Notes under the pieces: generated by a model | Seen by the model: only the letters and a program-made list of their open reading frames with translations | Database searches by the model: none | Told to the model about the DNA's origin: nothing | Part shown: piece after piece, positions 1 to 5,964 of the stretch | Position numbering within the stretch: position 1 is the first letter of the stretch | Layout: every line of letters starts with the position of its first letter | Program-made: the position numbers and the translations under genes | Assembly: GCA_051649785.1 (NCBI GenBank) | Contig: JBOFHT010000055.1 | Span: forward strand, 1-15,343 | Direction of reading: 5' to 3' | DNA length: 15,343 nucleotides | Source: JBOFHT01 sp051649785 | Lineage (GTDB): Archaea > Methanobacteriota > Methanobacteria > Methanobacteriales > Methanobacteriaceae

Positions 1-362
1 AATTCTATAAGTCCTTCTTTTTCTAATTTAGTGACTTTTTTCTGTACTGTAGTAATATCTTTATGAATTAACTTAGCTAATTCACTAATTGATTGTGGAT
101 TTTCATATTTTATAAAGTTCATTAATTCTAATTCTAACATACTAATGGATGAATGATCTCTAAATATAGTTTTCCCATCTTCTACTTCTTCTTCAGGATT
201 TTTAAGATAGTATTCCCATTCTTCAAGGTCATAATTTGTTTTTATGTTGTCCGGGTCTCTTTTTATCACATTTTTAAGATTTTCAATAGAACCATAAGTT
301 TTAATGTATTCATCAACTATGTTTCTCCCAATTGTTTTTTTAATCATTCTTATTGCAATCAT
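1..362 (-). CDS. Winged-helix DNA-binding protein, HVO_A0114/TumA antitoxin-like (partial)
   Basis: An open frame runs leftward from an ATG at 362-360 to the window edge, giving the first 120 residues; the C-terminus lies outside. Residues about 74-120 form a MarR-like winged helix-turn-helix: SISELAKLIHKD (91-102) followed by TTVQKKVTKLEKEGLIE (104-120), the recognition-helix and wing-start pattern of archaeal HVO_A0114-type DNA-binding proteins. The N-terminal part is charged, with an acidic stretch at about 47-63 (DLEEWEYYLKNPEEEVED). The ATG overlaps the stop codon of the upstream 88-residue gene (ATGA), which suggests translational coupling. In toxin-antitoxin operons of the TumE/TumA type a protein of this kind is the antitoxin and represses its own operon. 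That role here is inferred from fold pattern and context only. Confidence 0.7.
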   Translation of the reverse strand, partial: MIAIRMIKKTIGRNIVDEYIKTYGSIENLKNVIKRDPDNIKTNYDLEEWEYYLKNPEEEVEDGKTIFRDHSSISMLELELMNFIKYENPQSISELAKLIHKDITTVQKKVTKLEKEGLIE

Positions 363-625
363 AGTAATTCCTCTCTTAATTTTTCTTTACTGATTTTAGT
401 GTTAGTTAATATATGTGTAAAAACTACTTTATAGACTTTGTTGAAATTATTTGTATTTATGTTATGTTTTTTCCCATTTTGGGAAAAATGAATATGTGGG
501 AATCCATGAAAATTGTCTATTCTTATTCCAATAGGCATAATTATTATTGCCCATCCTTTTCTACTTTTTCTTTCATAGATATTATATCCTCTAACTTTCA
601 CCACATTTCCATTATTTAACTTCAT
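359..625 (-). CDS. Small basic protein, possible TumE/DUF6516-like toxin
   Basis: This is an 88-residue basic protein whose stop codon overlaps the ATG of the following winged-helix gene by four bases. A His/Asp-rich centre (DNFHGFPHIHF, residues 37-47, then KKHNI at 52-56) follows a predicted beta-rich N-terminal half; the C-terminal third looks helical (KVYKVVFTHIL, then KISKEKLREELL). The D-x-x-H-G-x-P-H-x-H arrangement and the adjacent HVO_A0114-like regulator recall TumE-type toxins (DUF6516), but the match is by pattern only and another small family is possible. No Shine-Dalgarno sequence is visible before ATG 625-623. A TATA-like element 21-30 nt upstream would fit a leaderless transcript. 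The insertion sequence begins only 48 bp upstream of the start. Confidence 0.6.
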   Translation of the reverse strand: MKLNNGNVVKVRGYNIYERKSRKGWAIIIMPIGIRIDNFHGFPHIHFSQNGKKHNINTNNFNKVYKVVFTHILTNTKISKEKLREELL

Positions 626-645
626 ATTGATATTATATTCGCATT

Positions 646-655
646 ATTATATTAA
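646..655 (-). promoter_or_regulatory. Candidate TATA box for the toxin-antitoxin-like operon
   Basis: On the minus strand this reads TTAATATAAT, 21-30 nt before the ATG at 625. That is the spacing expected for an archaeal TATA element with a leaderless start. It lies between the target duplication of the insertion sequence and the gene, so the insertion seems to have spared it. The background is very AT-rich, so the call is weak. Confidence 0.3.
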
Positions 656-665
656 TGTTACTGTT

Positions 666-673
666 TTTTTACC
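666..673. repeat. Target-site duplication, left copy
   Basis: TTTTTACC abuts the left inverted repeat and is repeated exactly at 2104-2111 on the other side of the element. An 8-bp duplication fixes the element's borders. Confidence 0.85.
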
Positions 674-694
674 GGCACTGTCAAGTGGTTAGTG
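674..694 (+). repeat. Left terminal inverted repeat of the insertion sequence
   Basis: The outer end reads GGCACTGTCA and the inner part TTAGTG. It pairs with 2083-2103 at 16 of 21 positions. The transposase stop codon (689-691) is inside it. Confidence 0.8.
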
Positions 695-1954
695 TTTTGC
701 TTGGGTTTGTGTCCAATTTTTTGTTCGGTGATATATTTGGCTCATAAAACCAATATCTGTTCGGAATTTCTTTTTATCAGCTTTAGACATGGTATTACCT
801 ATGTAATTTTCAGTTTGATTGTTCGTTCGATCTAATCTACTTTTATTAGGAAATTTAAGAAAAGTTAAATATCTTTTATAAATAGGCATGAAATTTAAAG
901 ACAAATAATCTTTCAAGACTGTTGGAAAATCAACTAAACGTTCTCTTATTTGTTCAATGAAATTTAATGCATCTTTATAATGTTTAAAGTCGAATAATTG
1001 GAAAAACCAGCTTTTATATTCTAGAATTTCTTCTTTAATGGGTTCAATTTTTTCTTCTGCAATCTTCTTAATTTCACTTTTAGAAAGTTTTTTACTTGCT
1101 TTTTTGATTTCTTTCTTTATTTTATTTGTCTCTTTATTTAAAAATTCCCTAATTTTCTTTTTTAAAGTTAAATCAAGATGAAACATACATTTTTGATGAT
1201 TAAAACCTAAATCATCCATTATACTCTCATAATCGGTTTTTAAATCTGTTACTATTGCCTTTCTCTTTATAAGAGGTATAGATTTGTCTATGAATTCTTT
1301 TATTGTTTCTTTTTCAATGTTATCATATAAACCTTCGGTTACGCAGGTTTTAGTAACTAAATCAAATAGTACATACCTATATTTCCAAATACCCTTAATT
1401 TTAACCCATTGTTCATCATAACCATAATATCCCGACAAATTACTATGATTATTAATGAAATAAAGACAATCATGGACTTTAATAGCTTTCCGTACTGTTT
1501 CATGAGAAATAGGGAAATTATTAAAGACTTTATGGAGTTTAGAAATATTACGCAAAGATACGGCATCTAATTCAGCAGTTCGAACTGATTTATCTTTAGT
1601 TTCAATAGAATAACGGCAATAAGAATCATATTGCCCTGTAAACTCCACCTGAGACGATATACCACAATTATTACATTTATATCTTTGAACAGTAGCTTCA
1701 AATAACGTTCCATCTTTTTTATAAAGAGAACGTTCATTAGTATTGTTTTCAACTACATCACGGCTGTAACAATGCTTACAAAAAGGATTCTCGTAAGCAT
1801 AAAAGTTTTCGTCCACCATAACTAGTTTTCTTGAGACTGGCAAACTATTCTTAATTGCATTATTTTCCTCAAACAAATTATTATAATCAAAATCGAAAAG
1901 TTTATATTGTATGGAAGACACATTATTAAATGGAGTGGTGTTATTTAGGTTCAT
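689..1954 (-). CDS. DDE transposase with N-terminal zinc finger
   Basis: The 421-residue protein catalyses movement of the surrounding insertion sequence. Visible parts, in order, are a zinc-binding CxxC pair (C59/C62 and C94/C97), a helix-turn-helix around 148-165 (PISHETVRKAIKVH), and a catalytic core with D180 (GYDEQWVK), D237 (VTDLKTDY) and E382 (NNQTENYIG). The C256-x2-H259 signature after the second Asp (CMFHLDLTLKK) is typical of the MULE/IS256/ISL3-like group. A lysine- and glutamate-rich helical insertion (about 262-312) lies between the second Asp and the Glu. All three acidic residues are present and the frame is unbroken, so the enzyme may be active. ATG 1954-1952 is preceded by GGAGTGG about 13 nt away, a rather long spacing. 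The IS family is uncertain. Confidence 0.92.
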   Translation of the reverse strand: MNLNNTTPFNNVSSIQYKLFDFDYNNLFEENNAIKNSLPVSRKLVMVDENFYAYENPFCKHCYSRDVVENNTNERSLYKKDGTLFEATVQRYKCNNCGISSQVEFTGQYDSYCRYSIETKDKSVRTAELDAVSLRNISKLHKVFNNFPISHETVRKAIKVHDCLYFINNHSNLSGYYGYDEQWVKIKGIWKYRYVLFDLVTKTCVTEGLYDNIEKETIKEFIDKSIPLIKRKAIVTDLKTDYESIMDDLGFNHQKCMFHLDLTLKKKIREFLNKETNKIKKEIKKASKKLSKSEIKKIAEEKIEPIKEEILEYKSWFFQLFDFKHYKDALNFIEQIRERLVDFPTVLKDYLSLNFMPIYKRYLTFLKFPNKSRLDRTNNQTENYIGNTMSKADKKKFRTDIGFMSQIYHRTKNWTQTQAKH

Positions 1955-2024
1955 ATATAAATATATACCACTCCAACTATATAAAACTAACTCTTTCTTC
2001 TTTATTTTCCAAAAAACATCTTTC

Positions 2025-2040
2025 TAGCTTATATAAGCTA
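2025..2040 (-). promoter_or_regulatory. Palindromic TATA element, likely transposase promoter
   Basis: TAGCTTATATAAGCTA is a perfect 16-bp palindrome whose centre is an archaeal TATA box. On the minus strand it lies 71-86 nt before the transposase ATG, so transcription would start roughly 45-50 nt before the gene. Because it is symmetric it could also be a repressor site or fire in both directions. Confidence 0.45.
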
Positions 2041-2082
2041 AAAACAGTGAAAAAATTATTTTTCAAAAAAACCAAAAAATAT

Positions 2083-2103
2083 CACTAACTAAATGACAGT
2101 CTC
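2083..2103 (-). repeat. Right terminal inverted repeat of the insertion sequence
   Basis: Read on the minus strand it begins GAGACTGTCA and ends TTAGTG, matching the left end at 16 of 21 positions. Confidence 0.8.
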
Positions 2104-2111
2104 TTTTTACC
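2104..2111. repeat. Target-site duplication, right copy
   Basis: TTTTTACC, identical to 666-673 and directly next to the right inverted repeat. Confidence 0.85.
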
Positions 2112-2302
2112 ATAGTATTTATATATTCATATTAATTTATTATAAAACAGATTACTTTAACTGTACTATAATTCTTATTTTTTTCTAAATTTATATGGGG
2201 GATAGTTACTTTTAAAATAACAATATTTATAAACCATAAAGTAAAAATAAGTATAATAATATATAATATTTTATTTTAAACACAAATATTAGTTTTTATT
2301 AA

Positions 2303-2320
2303 ATATTAGTAGTATTAATA
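2303..2320 (-). promoter_or_regulatory. Operator-like motif, weak copy before ferredoxin
   Basis: On the minus strand this matches the 18-nt motif TATTTAGTATACTAATAT found before the DUF2193-like gene at 14 of 18 positions, including the whole right half TACTAATAT. It is centred about 66 bp from the better copy at 2371-2385. Chance similarity in AT-rich DNA cannot be excluded. Confidence 0.25.
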
Positions 2321-2370
2321 ATAGTATTTATACATTTAATGCTATCATTATTATTAAATATCTTATTAGC

Positions 2371-2385
2371 TTTAGTAATACTAAT
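2371..2385 (+). promoter_or_regulatory. Operator-like motif TTTAGTAATACTAAT before ferredoxin
   Basis: This 15-nt near-palindrome (arms TTAGT and ACTAA) differs at one position from the inverted copy at 4370-4388 before the DUF2193-like gene. It lies 78 nt before the ferredoxin start. A shared regulator of the two operons is an inference. Confidence 0.35.
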
Positions 2386-2463
2386 GAATATATTATTATC
2401 ATTGTTCTTATTAAATAAATTTAAATTAATAGAATTAAATTTTACAAACTTATAAGTGATATT

Positions 2464-2628
2464 ATGATTGTTAAAGATTGGTGTATGTATTGTGGAGAGT
2501 GTGCAGGAGTTTGTCCAAGAAACTTAATTGAAGTTAAGGAGTTTACTCTTGTTTTTGATGATTCTGACTGTAAGGATTGTAGCTTTTGTGTAAAAGCTTG
2601 TCCTATTTCTGCTCTGGTGAAGGAGTGA
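2464..2628 (+). CDS. Small ferredoxin with two [4Fe-4S] clusters
   Basis: The 54-residue protein carries two classic cluster motifs: C7-x2-C10-x2-C13-x3-C17-P and C36-x2-C39-x2-C42-x3-C46-P. All eight ligands are present, so it should hold two low-potential [4Fe-4S] clusters and act as a cytoplasmic one-electron carrier. It starts at ATG 2464 with GTGAT just upstream and ends 60 nt before the geranylgeranyl reductase gene on the same strand. In Methanosarcina acetivorans a ferredoxin encoded beside the geranylgeranyl reductase was shown to be needed for full lipid saturation in a heterologous host, so this protein is very likely the electron donor of its neighbour. Its length is normal for a minimal bacterial-type ferredoxin. 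Confidence 0.93.
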   Translation: MIVKDWCMYCGECAGVCPRNLIEVKEFTLVFDDSDCKDCSFCVKACPISALVKE

Positions 2629-2652
2629 GTTATTTATATTATTTTTTTTGAT

Positions 2653-2677
2653 CAAACTTTTTTTCTAAAAAAGTTTG
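2653..2677 (+). repeat. Hairpin element, copy 1, before the reductase gene
   Basis: A perfect 11-bp stem (CAAACTTTTTT at 2653-2663, AAAAAAGTTTG at 2667-2677) closes a three-base loop, TCT. Its last base is the first G of the GGAGG ribosome binding site (2677-2681), so a folded RNA could touch initiation of the reductase gene. A near-identical element lies at 3886-3910; the stem base pair that differs between them (A-T here, G-C there) has changed on both sides. It could be an RNA processing or attenuation signal, or a small dispersed repeat. Confidence 0.7.
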
Positions 2678-2688
2678 GAGGTTTTAAA

Positions 2689-3870
2689 ATGATTAAATGT
2701 GATGTATTGGTTATTGGAGCAGGTCCTGCAGGTTCTATTGCTGCTAAACATGCAGCTTTAGGAGGAGCAGATGTTTTATTAATTGAAAAAAAGTCTGAAA
2801 TTGGTGCACCTAAACGTTGTGCTGAAGGCGTTTCTAAGGAAGGATTATCTGATTTAGGTATTGAACCAAATCCACGTTGGGTTACTAAAGAATTAGATGG
2901 TGTTCGCCTTATTTCACCTAATGGGACTAATGTATGGTTAACTTCAAAAGAAATCGAGTTACCTGAAGCAGGTTATATTCTTGAGAGAAAAGTCTTTGAT
3001 AAGCATATGGCTATGGATGCTGCAAGAGCTGGGGCTAAAATAAAAGTTAAAACATTAGCTCATGGTATGAGAAAAGAAGGTGACAGCTATGTTGTAACTT
3101 GCGAACACATGGGTGAGTTATTTGAAGTTAAAGCTAATATTATCATTGCTGCTGATGGTCCAGAATCTCGTGTAGCTAGATGGGCTGGGTTAAACACATC
3201 TGTTAAACCAAAAAACATGGAATCTGGTATCCAATTTGAAATGGTTGGAGTAGATATGGAAAACAATGATGTCATTGAGTTTTACTTTGGTAGTGTAGCT
3301 CCTGGAGGTTATGCTTGGATTTTCCCTAAAGGAGAAGACATAGCTAATGTAGGTCTTGGAATTGTAGCTACTGCAACTGATAAAAGTGCCTATGAACATC
3401 TTTTAGAATTTGTAGCTAATTGTCCAGCTACTCAAAATGCTCAAGCTGTTGAATTGAATGTAGGTGGAGATCCTGTTGGGGGAATGCCTAAAAAGATTCA
3501 TGACGATAATTTTTTAGTTGTTGGAGATGCAGCAGGTCAGGTTAACCCACTTACTGGTGGAGGAATCATTAGTGGTATGAAAGGTGGAATGCATGCCGGT
3601 AATGTAGCTGCAGAAGCAGTTAAGGAGAAAGATTTCTCAGCTAATCGTTTATCTCAATATGATAAAGATTGTCGTGGCGATATTGGTGGAGAAATTGATA
3701 AATACTTAAAAGTTAAAGATTATGCACTTTCTCTTTCAGATGATGAACTGGATTCTGTAGCTAAAGCTTTCCAAGAAGTTTCTTTTGAAAGAGTTAGTAC
3801 TACTGAGATTGTTAAAACTTTAGTTAAAGTTTCTCCAAAAGCATTATTAAAATTAGGTAAGTTATTTTAA
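2689..3870 (+). CDS. Geranylgeranyl reductase (digeranylgeranylglycerophospholipid reductase family)
   Basis: The FAD-dependent enzyme saturates the geranylgeranyl chains of archaeal membrane lipids. The 393 residues have the usual family length. The N-terminal FAD-binding motif is GAGPAG (10-15), followed by the family signature PKRCAEGVS with its cysteine (41-49, C44). The substrate-site motif GGYAWIFPKG lies at 206-215 (Y208, W210, F212, P213). The second FAD contact VVGDAAGQ (277-284) leads into NPLTGGGI (286-293). The C-terminal 60 residues are helical and would contact the membrane or lipid. ATG 2689 has a strong GGAGG (2677-2681) at 7 nt spacing. The upstream ferredoxin gene is the likely electron donor and forms an operon with it. 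Hairpin elements stand on both sides of the gene. The exact lipid substrate cannot be read from sequence. Confidence 0.94.
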   Translation: MIKCDVLVIGAGPAGSIAAKHAALGGADVLLIEKKSEIGAPKRCAEGVSKEGLSDLGIEPNPRWVTKELDGVRLISPNGTNVWLTSKEIELPEAGYILERKVFDKHMAMDAARAGAKIKVKTLAHGMRKEGDSYVVTCEHMGELFEVKANIIIAADGPESRVARWAGLNTSVKPKNMESGIQFEMVGVDMENNDVIEFYFGSVAPGGYAWIFPKGEDIANVGLGIVATATDKSAYEHLLEFVANCPATQNAQAVELNVGGDPVGGMPKKIHDDNFLVVGDAAGQVNPLTGGGIISGMKGGMHAGNVAAEAVKEKDFSANRLSQYDKDCRGDIGGEIDKYLKVKDYALSLSDDELDSVAKAFQEVSFERVSTTEIVKTLVKVSPKALLKLGKLF

Positions 3871-3885
3871 TTAATATTTTTTGGT

Positions 3886-3910
3886 CAAGCTTTTTTTCTA
3901 AAAAAGCTTG
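3886..3910 (+). repeat. Hairpin element, copy 2, after the reductase gene
   Basis: A perfect 11-bp stem (CAAGCTTTTTT at 3886-3896, AAAAAAGCTTG at 3900-3910) with a TCT loop begins 15 nt after the reductase stop codon. It matches the element at 2653-2677 except for a compensated base pair in the stem. It may help end or protect the transcript, but the oligo-T run behind it is a more usual archaeal terminator. Confidence 0.7.
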
Positions 3911-3934
3911 TAGTTATTTTAATTAATACCTTAC

Positions 3935-3956
3935 TTTTTTTTTAGTTAATTTTTTT
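3935..3956 (+). terminator. Oligo-T terminator after the reductase operon
   Basis: A run of nine T (3935-3943) is followed by a run of six (3951-3956), the typical archaeal termination signal, about 65 nt after the reductase stop. Confidence 0.5.
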
Positions 3957-4262
3957 ATATATTTCTATTTTTATCCTTATCATCTTTCTTAATATAATTC
4001 TCATTTTATTTATCCCTATACTTATCATTTTTTTTAATTATATTCTTCTAAAAATACCTATTTTTATACTAGTTTTATTAAGTAAATTCAAATTCTTATA
4101 GATTACCAATAATTTTGCTTTAATTTTTATAATTCTACTAATTGTTATTAATATCTAGTAATTTATTTAATACATATTTTTTTATTATTATTACTTAAAT
4201 ATTATAACTGTAAAAACTTTTTCATAAACTTTAAATTATAGTATTTACATACATGTAACTAG

Positions 4263-4280
4263 TATTTAGTATACTAATAT
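4263..4280 (+). promoter_or_regulatory. Operator-like motif, copy 1: TATTTAGTATACTAATAT
   Basis: The core TTAGTATACTAA (4266-4277) is a perfect 12-bp palindrome. Two more copies follow at 4324-4340 and 4370-4388, and related copies lie before the ferredoxin gene. It is a candidate binding site for a dimeric repressor or activator. Confidence 0.45.
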
Positions 4281-4323
4281 TAGTAATAAATTAAAATCAG
4301 ATGTTGAAGATAAAATTATAGAG

Positions 4324-4340
4324 TATTTAGTTACTAATAT
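4324..4340 (+). promoter_or_regulatory. Operator-like motif, copy 2: TATTTAGTTACTAATAT
   Basis: This matches copy 1 except for one missing base at the centre of symmetry (TTAGT-T-ACTAA). Confidence 0.45.
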
Positions 4341-4369
4341 TCATAATAAATAATAACTTTTTAGAACCT

Positions 4370-4388
4370 ATATTAGTATTGCTAAATA
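4370..4388 (-). promoter_or_regulatory. Operator-like motif, copy 3, inverted: TATTTAGCAATACTAATAT
   Basis: Read on the minus strand it matches copy 1 in both halves (TATTTAG and TACTAATAT), with a slightly longer centre. It lies about 40 nt before the start codon, where a bound protein would interfere with transcription initiation or elongation. Confidence 0.4.
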
Positions 4389-4428
4389 TTTAGAATACTT
4401 AATAAACTTTATTTAATGAGGTGTGATA

Positions 4429-5925
4429 GTGAATTTATATGAAAAAATGATTAATGAGGCAATGGCTGCTCAAAAAGCTGATGTAAGTAAAATTAAAGCT
4501 AATAGAGGTAAAGAGTTTAAAATTGCTGATACAAAAGCTTATGTTGATGTAGCTAATAAAATGAAGCCAATGGATGGTCAATCACAAGAAGTATTTGATT
4601 TACATGTTAATTCTGTAAATGCTCACTTTAGCACTTTATCTGCTATTACAGATACTATTCGTCCTGAAGATGATCCATTTGTTGAACATTATCAAACTCC
4701 AGTTATTCTTGAAATTCTCTGTGATCAAGATGAATCATTTAAAGCAAGTTTAGCTAAGTTTATTCAAGCTTTTGGAGATAATGAAGCATTAATTGGTAAA
4801 GAATCTGTTCGTCGGTATGGTGGTTTTTATGGTCCTACTTGTGTAGTTGACTTTGCATTAATTCCAGGAAGTACGTCTAATGTTGTTAATCAAGTTTTAA
4901 CATTAACTGATATTCCTGAAGCCCATAAAAAAGCCATTTTAGCTGCAAAATCTTGGGCTATGAATACTTCTTATGGTATTGGTGATGTATTTGCTAATGA
5001 ACTTGAAGCTGGAAAAACATTAGATGAAGCTGTAAAAGCAGAAGTAGCTATTCTTAAAAAGATTTATGAAACTCCTGTTAAAGGACAAACTGATTTAATG
5101 GCAGATTTAGGTCACACTTCTTTTGATGTAGCTAAATATATGGTAGATTATAGGACTAAGATGGAAAAAACTGTTATATCTGCTATGGAAGCTGGTGTTA
5201 ATTATGGTAATATTTTAACAGTTCCTGCATACTGTGTAGGTGATATATCTCACCATATATCTCAATCTACATATAATATGTGTAAAGATGATGTTACTAT
5301 GGGGATTATTGAAGCTACAACTAATGTAATTGATAGCACCCTTAAAAACAATCTTGATAAATTCACATCTCCTTATGAAGTATTATCTTTAGCTACTGGT
5401 GCTTCTGCAACTGCTGTTGAATATATTCTTGAATTAGATGGATTTAATGCACCTACAGTTGTTGATTTATTAACTAAAAGATTCCATAATTTTGTCCAAC
5501 AATTCCCTAATCGTGGTCCTGCGGCTGAACTTCACAATAGTGACTTTATGGACATGATTTACAGAGGATGGGGCTATTTAGATAAATCTAGAAAAGCTAG
5601 AGCATCTAAAGACATTAGTCTATCTCCAATGGTAAACAAATTTAAAGTAGATCTTGATCCTATTAGAAACCACGAAGTTATTATGAATCCACAAAGGTAT
5701 ACTTATCCTGCTTGTGCAATAACTGTCCGTTTCTCATCACTTATGAGATTAGCTGATTACCCATGTTTACTTACTAGTGAACCTATTACAGCTACATTAA
5801 TGACTAATTTAATTGCACTTACGCCTGAAGATCCAGCATCTCCAGTTAGAGCTTGCAAAAATTGTGCTTCAGCTACTTTGGTTGATTTCAGACATAATTA
5901 CTGCCAATGGAATCAAGCAGTTTAA
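4429..5925 (+). CDS. DUF2193-like archaeal protein of unknown function
   Basis: The 498-residue soluble protein has no signal peptide or membrane segment and resembles the DUF2193 family known mainly from methanogens; I know no established function. I prefer GTG 4429 to GTG 4423, because GAGGTG at 4418-4423 then serves as ribosome binding site with 5 nt spacing (the upstream GTG would overlap it). Possible ligand-binding residues are a C-terminal C476-x2-C479-x12-C492 cluster and a central C269-x5-H275-H276 (YCVGDISHHIS), suggesting a metal or cofactor enzyme. The block RRYGGFYGPTCVVDFAL near 127-143 is Gly- and aromatic-rich and may line an active site. The aquaporin gene follows after 39 nt, so both are probably co-transcribed. 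The upstream region holds three copies of an operator-like palindrome, so expression is likely regulated. Confidence 0.85.
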   Translation: MNLYEKMINEAMAAQKADVSKIKANRGKEFKIADTKAYVDVANKMKPMDGQSQEVFDLHVNSVNAHFSTLSAITDTIRPEDDPFVEHYQTPVILEILCDQDESFKASLAKFIQAFGDNEALIGKESVRRYGGFYGPTCVVDFALIPGSTSNVVNQVLTLTDIPEAHKKAILAAKSWAMNTSYGIGDVFANELEAGKTLDEAVKAEVAILKKIYETPVKGQTDLMADLGHTSFDVAKYMVDYRTKMEKTVISAMEAGVNYGNILTVPAYCVGDISHHISQSTYNMCKDDVTMGIIEATTNVIDSTLKNNLDKFTSPYEVLSLATGASATAVEYILELDGFNAPTVVDLLTKRFHNFVQQFPNRGPAAELHNSDFMDMIYRGWGYLDKSRKARASKDISLSPMVNKFKVDLDPIRNHEVIMNPQRYTYPACAITVRFSSLMRLADYPCLLTSEPITATLMTNLIALTPEDPASPVRACKNCASATLVDFRHNYCQWNQAV

Positions 5926-5964
5926 TTAAATTATTTAACTAATTTAACTTAGTAAGGTGTAATT

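Larger units (their letters stand above)
674..2103 (-). mobile_element. Complete insertion sequence, 1430 bp, with DDE transposase
   Basis: The element is bounded by imperfect 21-bp inverted repeats (16 of 21 positions match; shared blocks ACTGTCA and TTAGTG) and by an 8-bp direct repeat, TTTTTACC, at 666-673 and 2104-2111. It holds one intact transposase gene on the minus strand, whose stop codon lies inside the left repeat, and about 150 bp of non-coding sequence before the right repeat. An 8-bp duplication is also what I recall for ISM1 of Methanobrevibacter smithii, but that element is shorter, so I do not name a family. The exact duplication suggests a fairly recent and probably still functional insertion. 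It split the spacer between a toxin-antitoxin-like unit and the ferredoxin-reductase operon. Confidence 0.88.
2112..2463. other. AT-rich spacer with promoter of the ferredoxin-reductase operon
   Basis: No gene is visible in this 352-bp stretch, which consists almost wholly of A and T. Several archaeal TATA-like elements occur (TTTATATAT near 2119-2127, TTTATAAA near 2226-2233, TTTATACA near 2327-2334), and I cannot say which is used. Two copies of an operator-like motif, also found before the DUF2193-like gene, lie at 2303-2320 and 2371-2385. The weak ribosome binding site of the ferredoxin (GTGAT, 2456-2460) is at the right end. Confidence 0.5.
4261..4351 (+). repeat. Two direct copies of a ~30-bp repeat, 61-bp period
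   Basis: 4261-4291 and 4322-4351 align at 28 of 31 positions (one deletion, two substitutions). Both begin AGTATTTAGT and end TAATAAAT. The spacer between them is unrelated sequence. The second copy ends 77 nt before the likely start of the DUF2193-like gene. Confidence 0.7.
3957..4422. other. AT-rich spacer and promoter region of the DUF2193-aquaporin operon
   Basis: No open frame of note is seen. The left half is T-rich with repeated TTTTTAT-like words. The right half holds an inverted repeat TTACAT-AC-ATGTAA (4245-4258), two direct copies of a roughly 30-bp repeat (4261-4291 and 4322-4351) and a third, inverted copy of its core (4370-4388). The length and repeat content suggest a regulated promoter. 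I could not pick one TATA box with confidence. Confidence 0.5.

Noticed and set aside
153..619. Plus-strand open frames opposite the toxin-antitoxin-like genes
   Set aside because: Their Phe/Ile-rich composition is typical of the antisense of Lys/Asn-rich genes; the minus-strand genes have coherent motifs and the coupling overlap.
1357..1752. Two other-frame minus-strand frames inside the transposase
   Set aside because: They lie wholly inside the intact transposase frame, which carries all expected motifs.
674..2103. Naming the element as ISM1
   Set aside because: The 8-bp duplication agrees, but the length (1430 bp) and transposase size (421 residues) differ from what I recall for ISM1; only a database comparison can settle the family.
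4423..4428. GTG 4423 as the start of the DUF2193-like gene
   Set aside because: This GTG overlaps the GAGGTG ribosome binding site; GTG 4429 has proper 5-nt spacing.
4429..5925. Methanol- or methylamine-corrinoid methyltransferase as identity of the DUF2193-like protein
   Set aside because: Considered because of the methanogen context and similar length, but I see no motif of those families.
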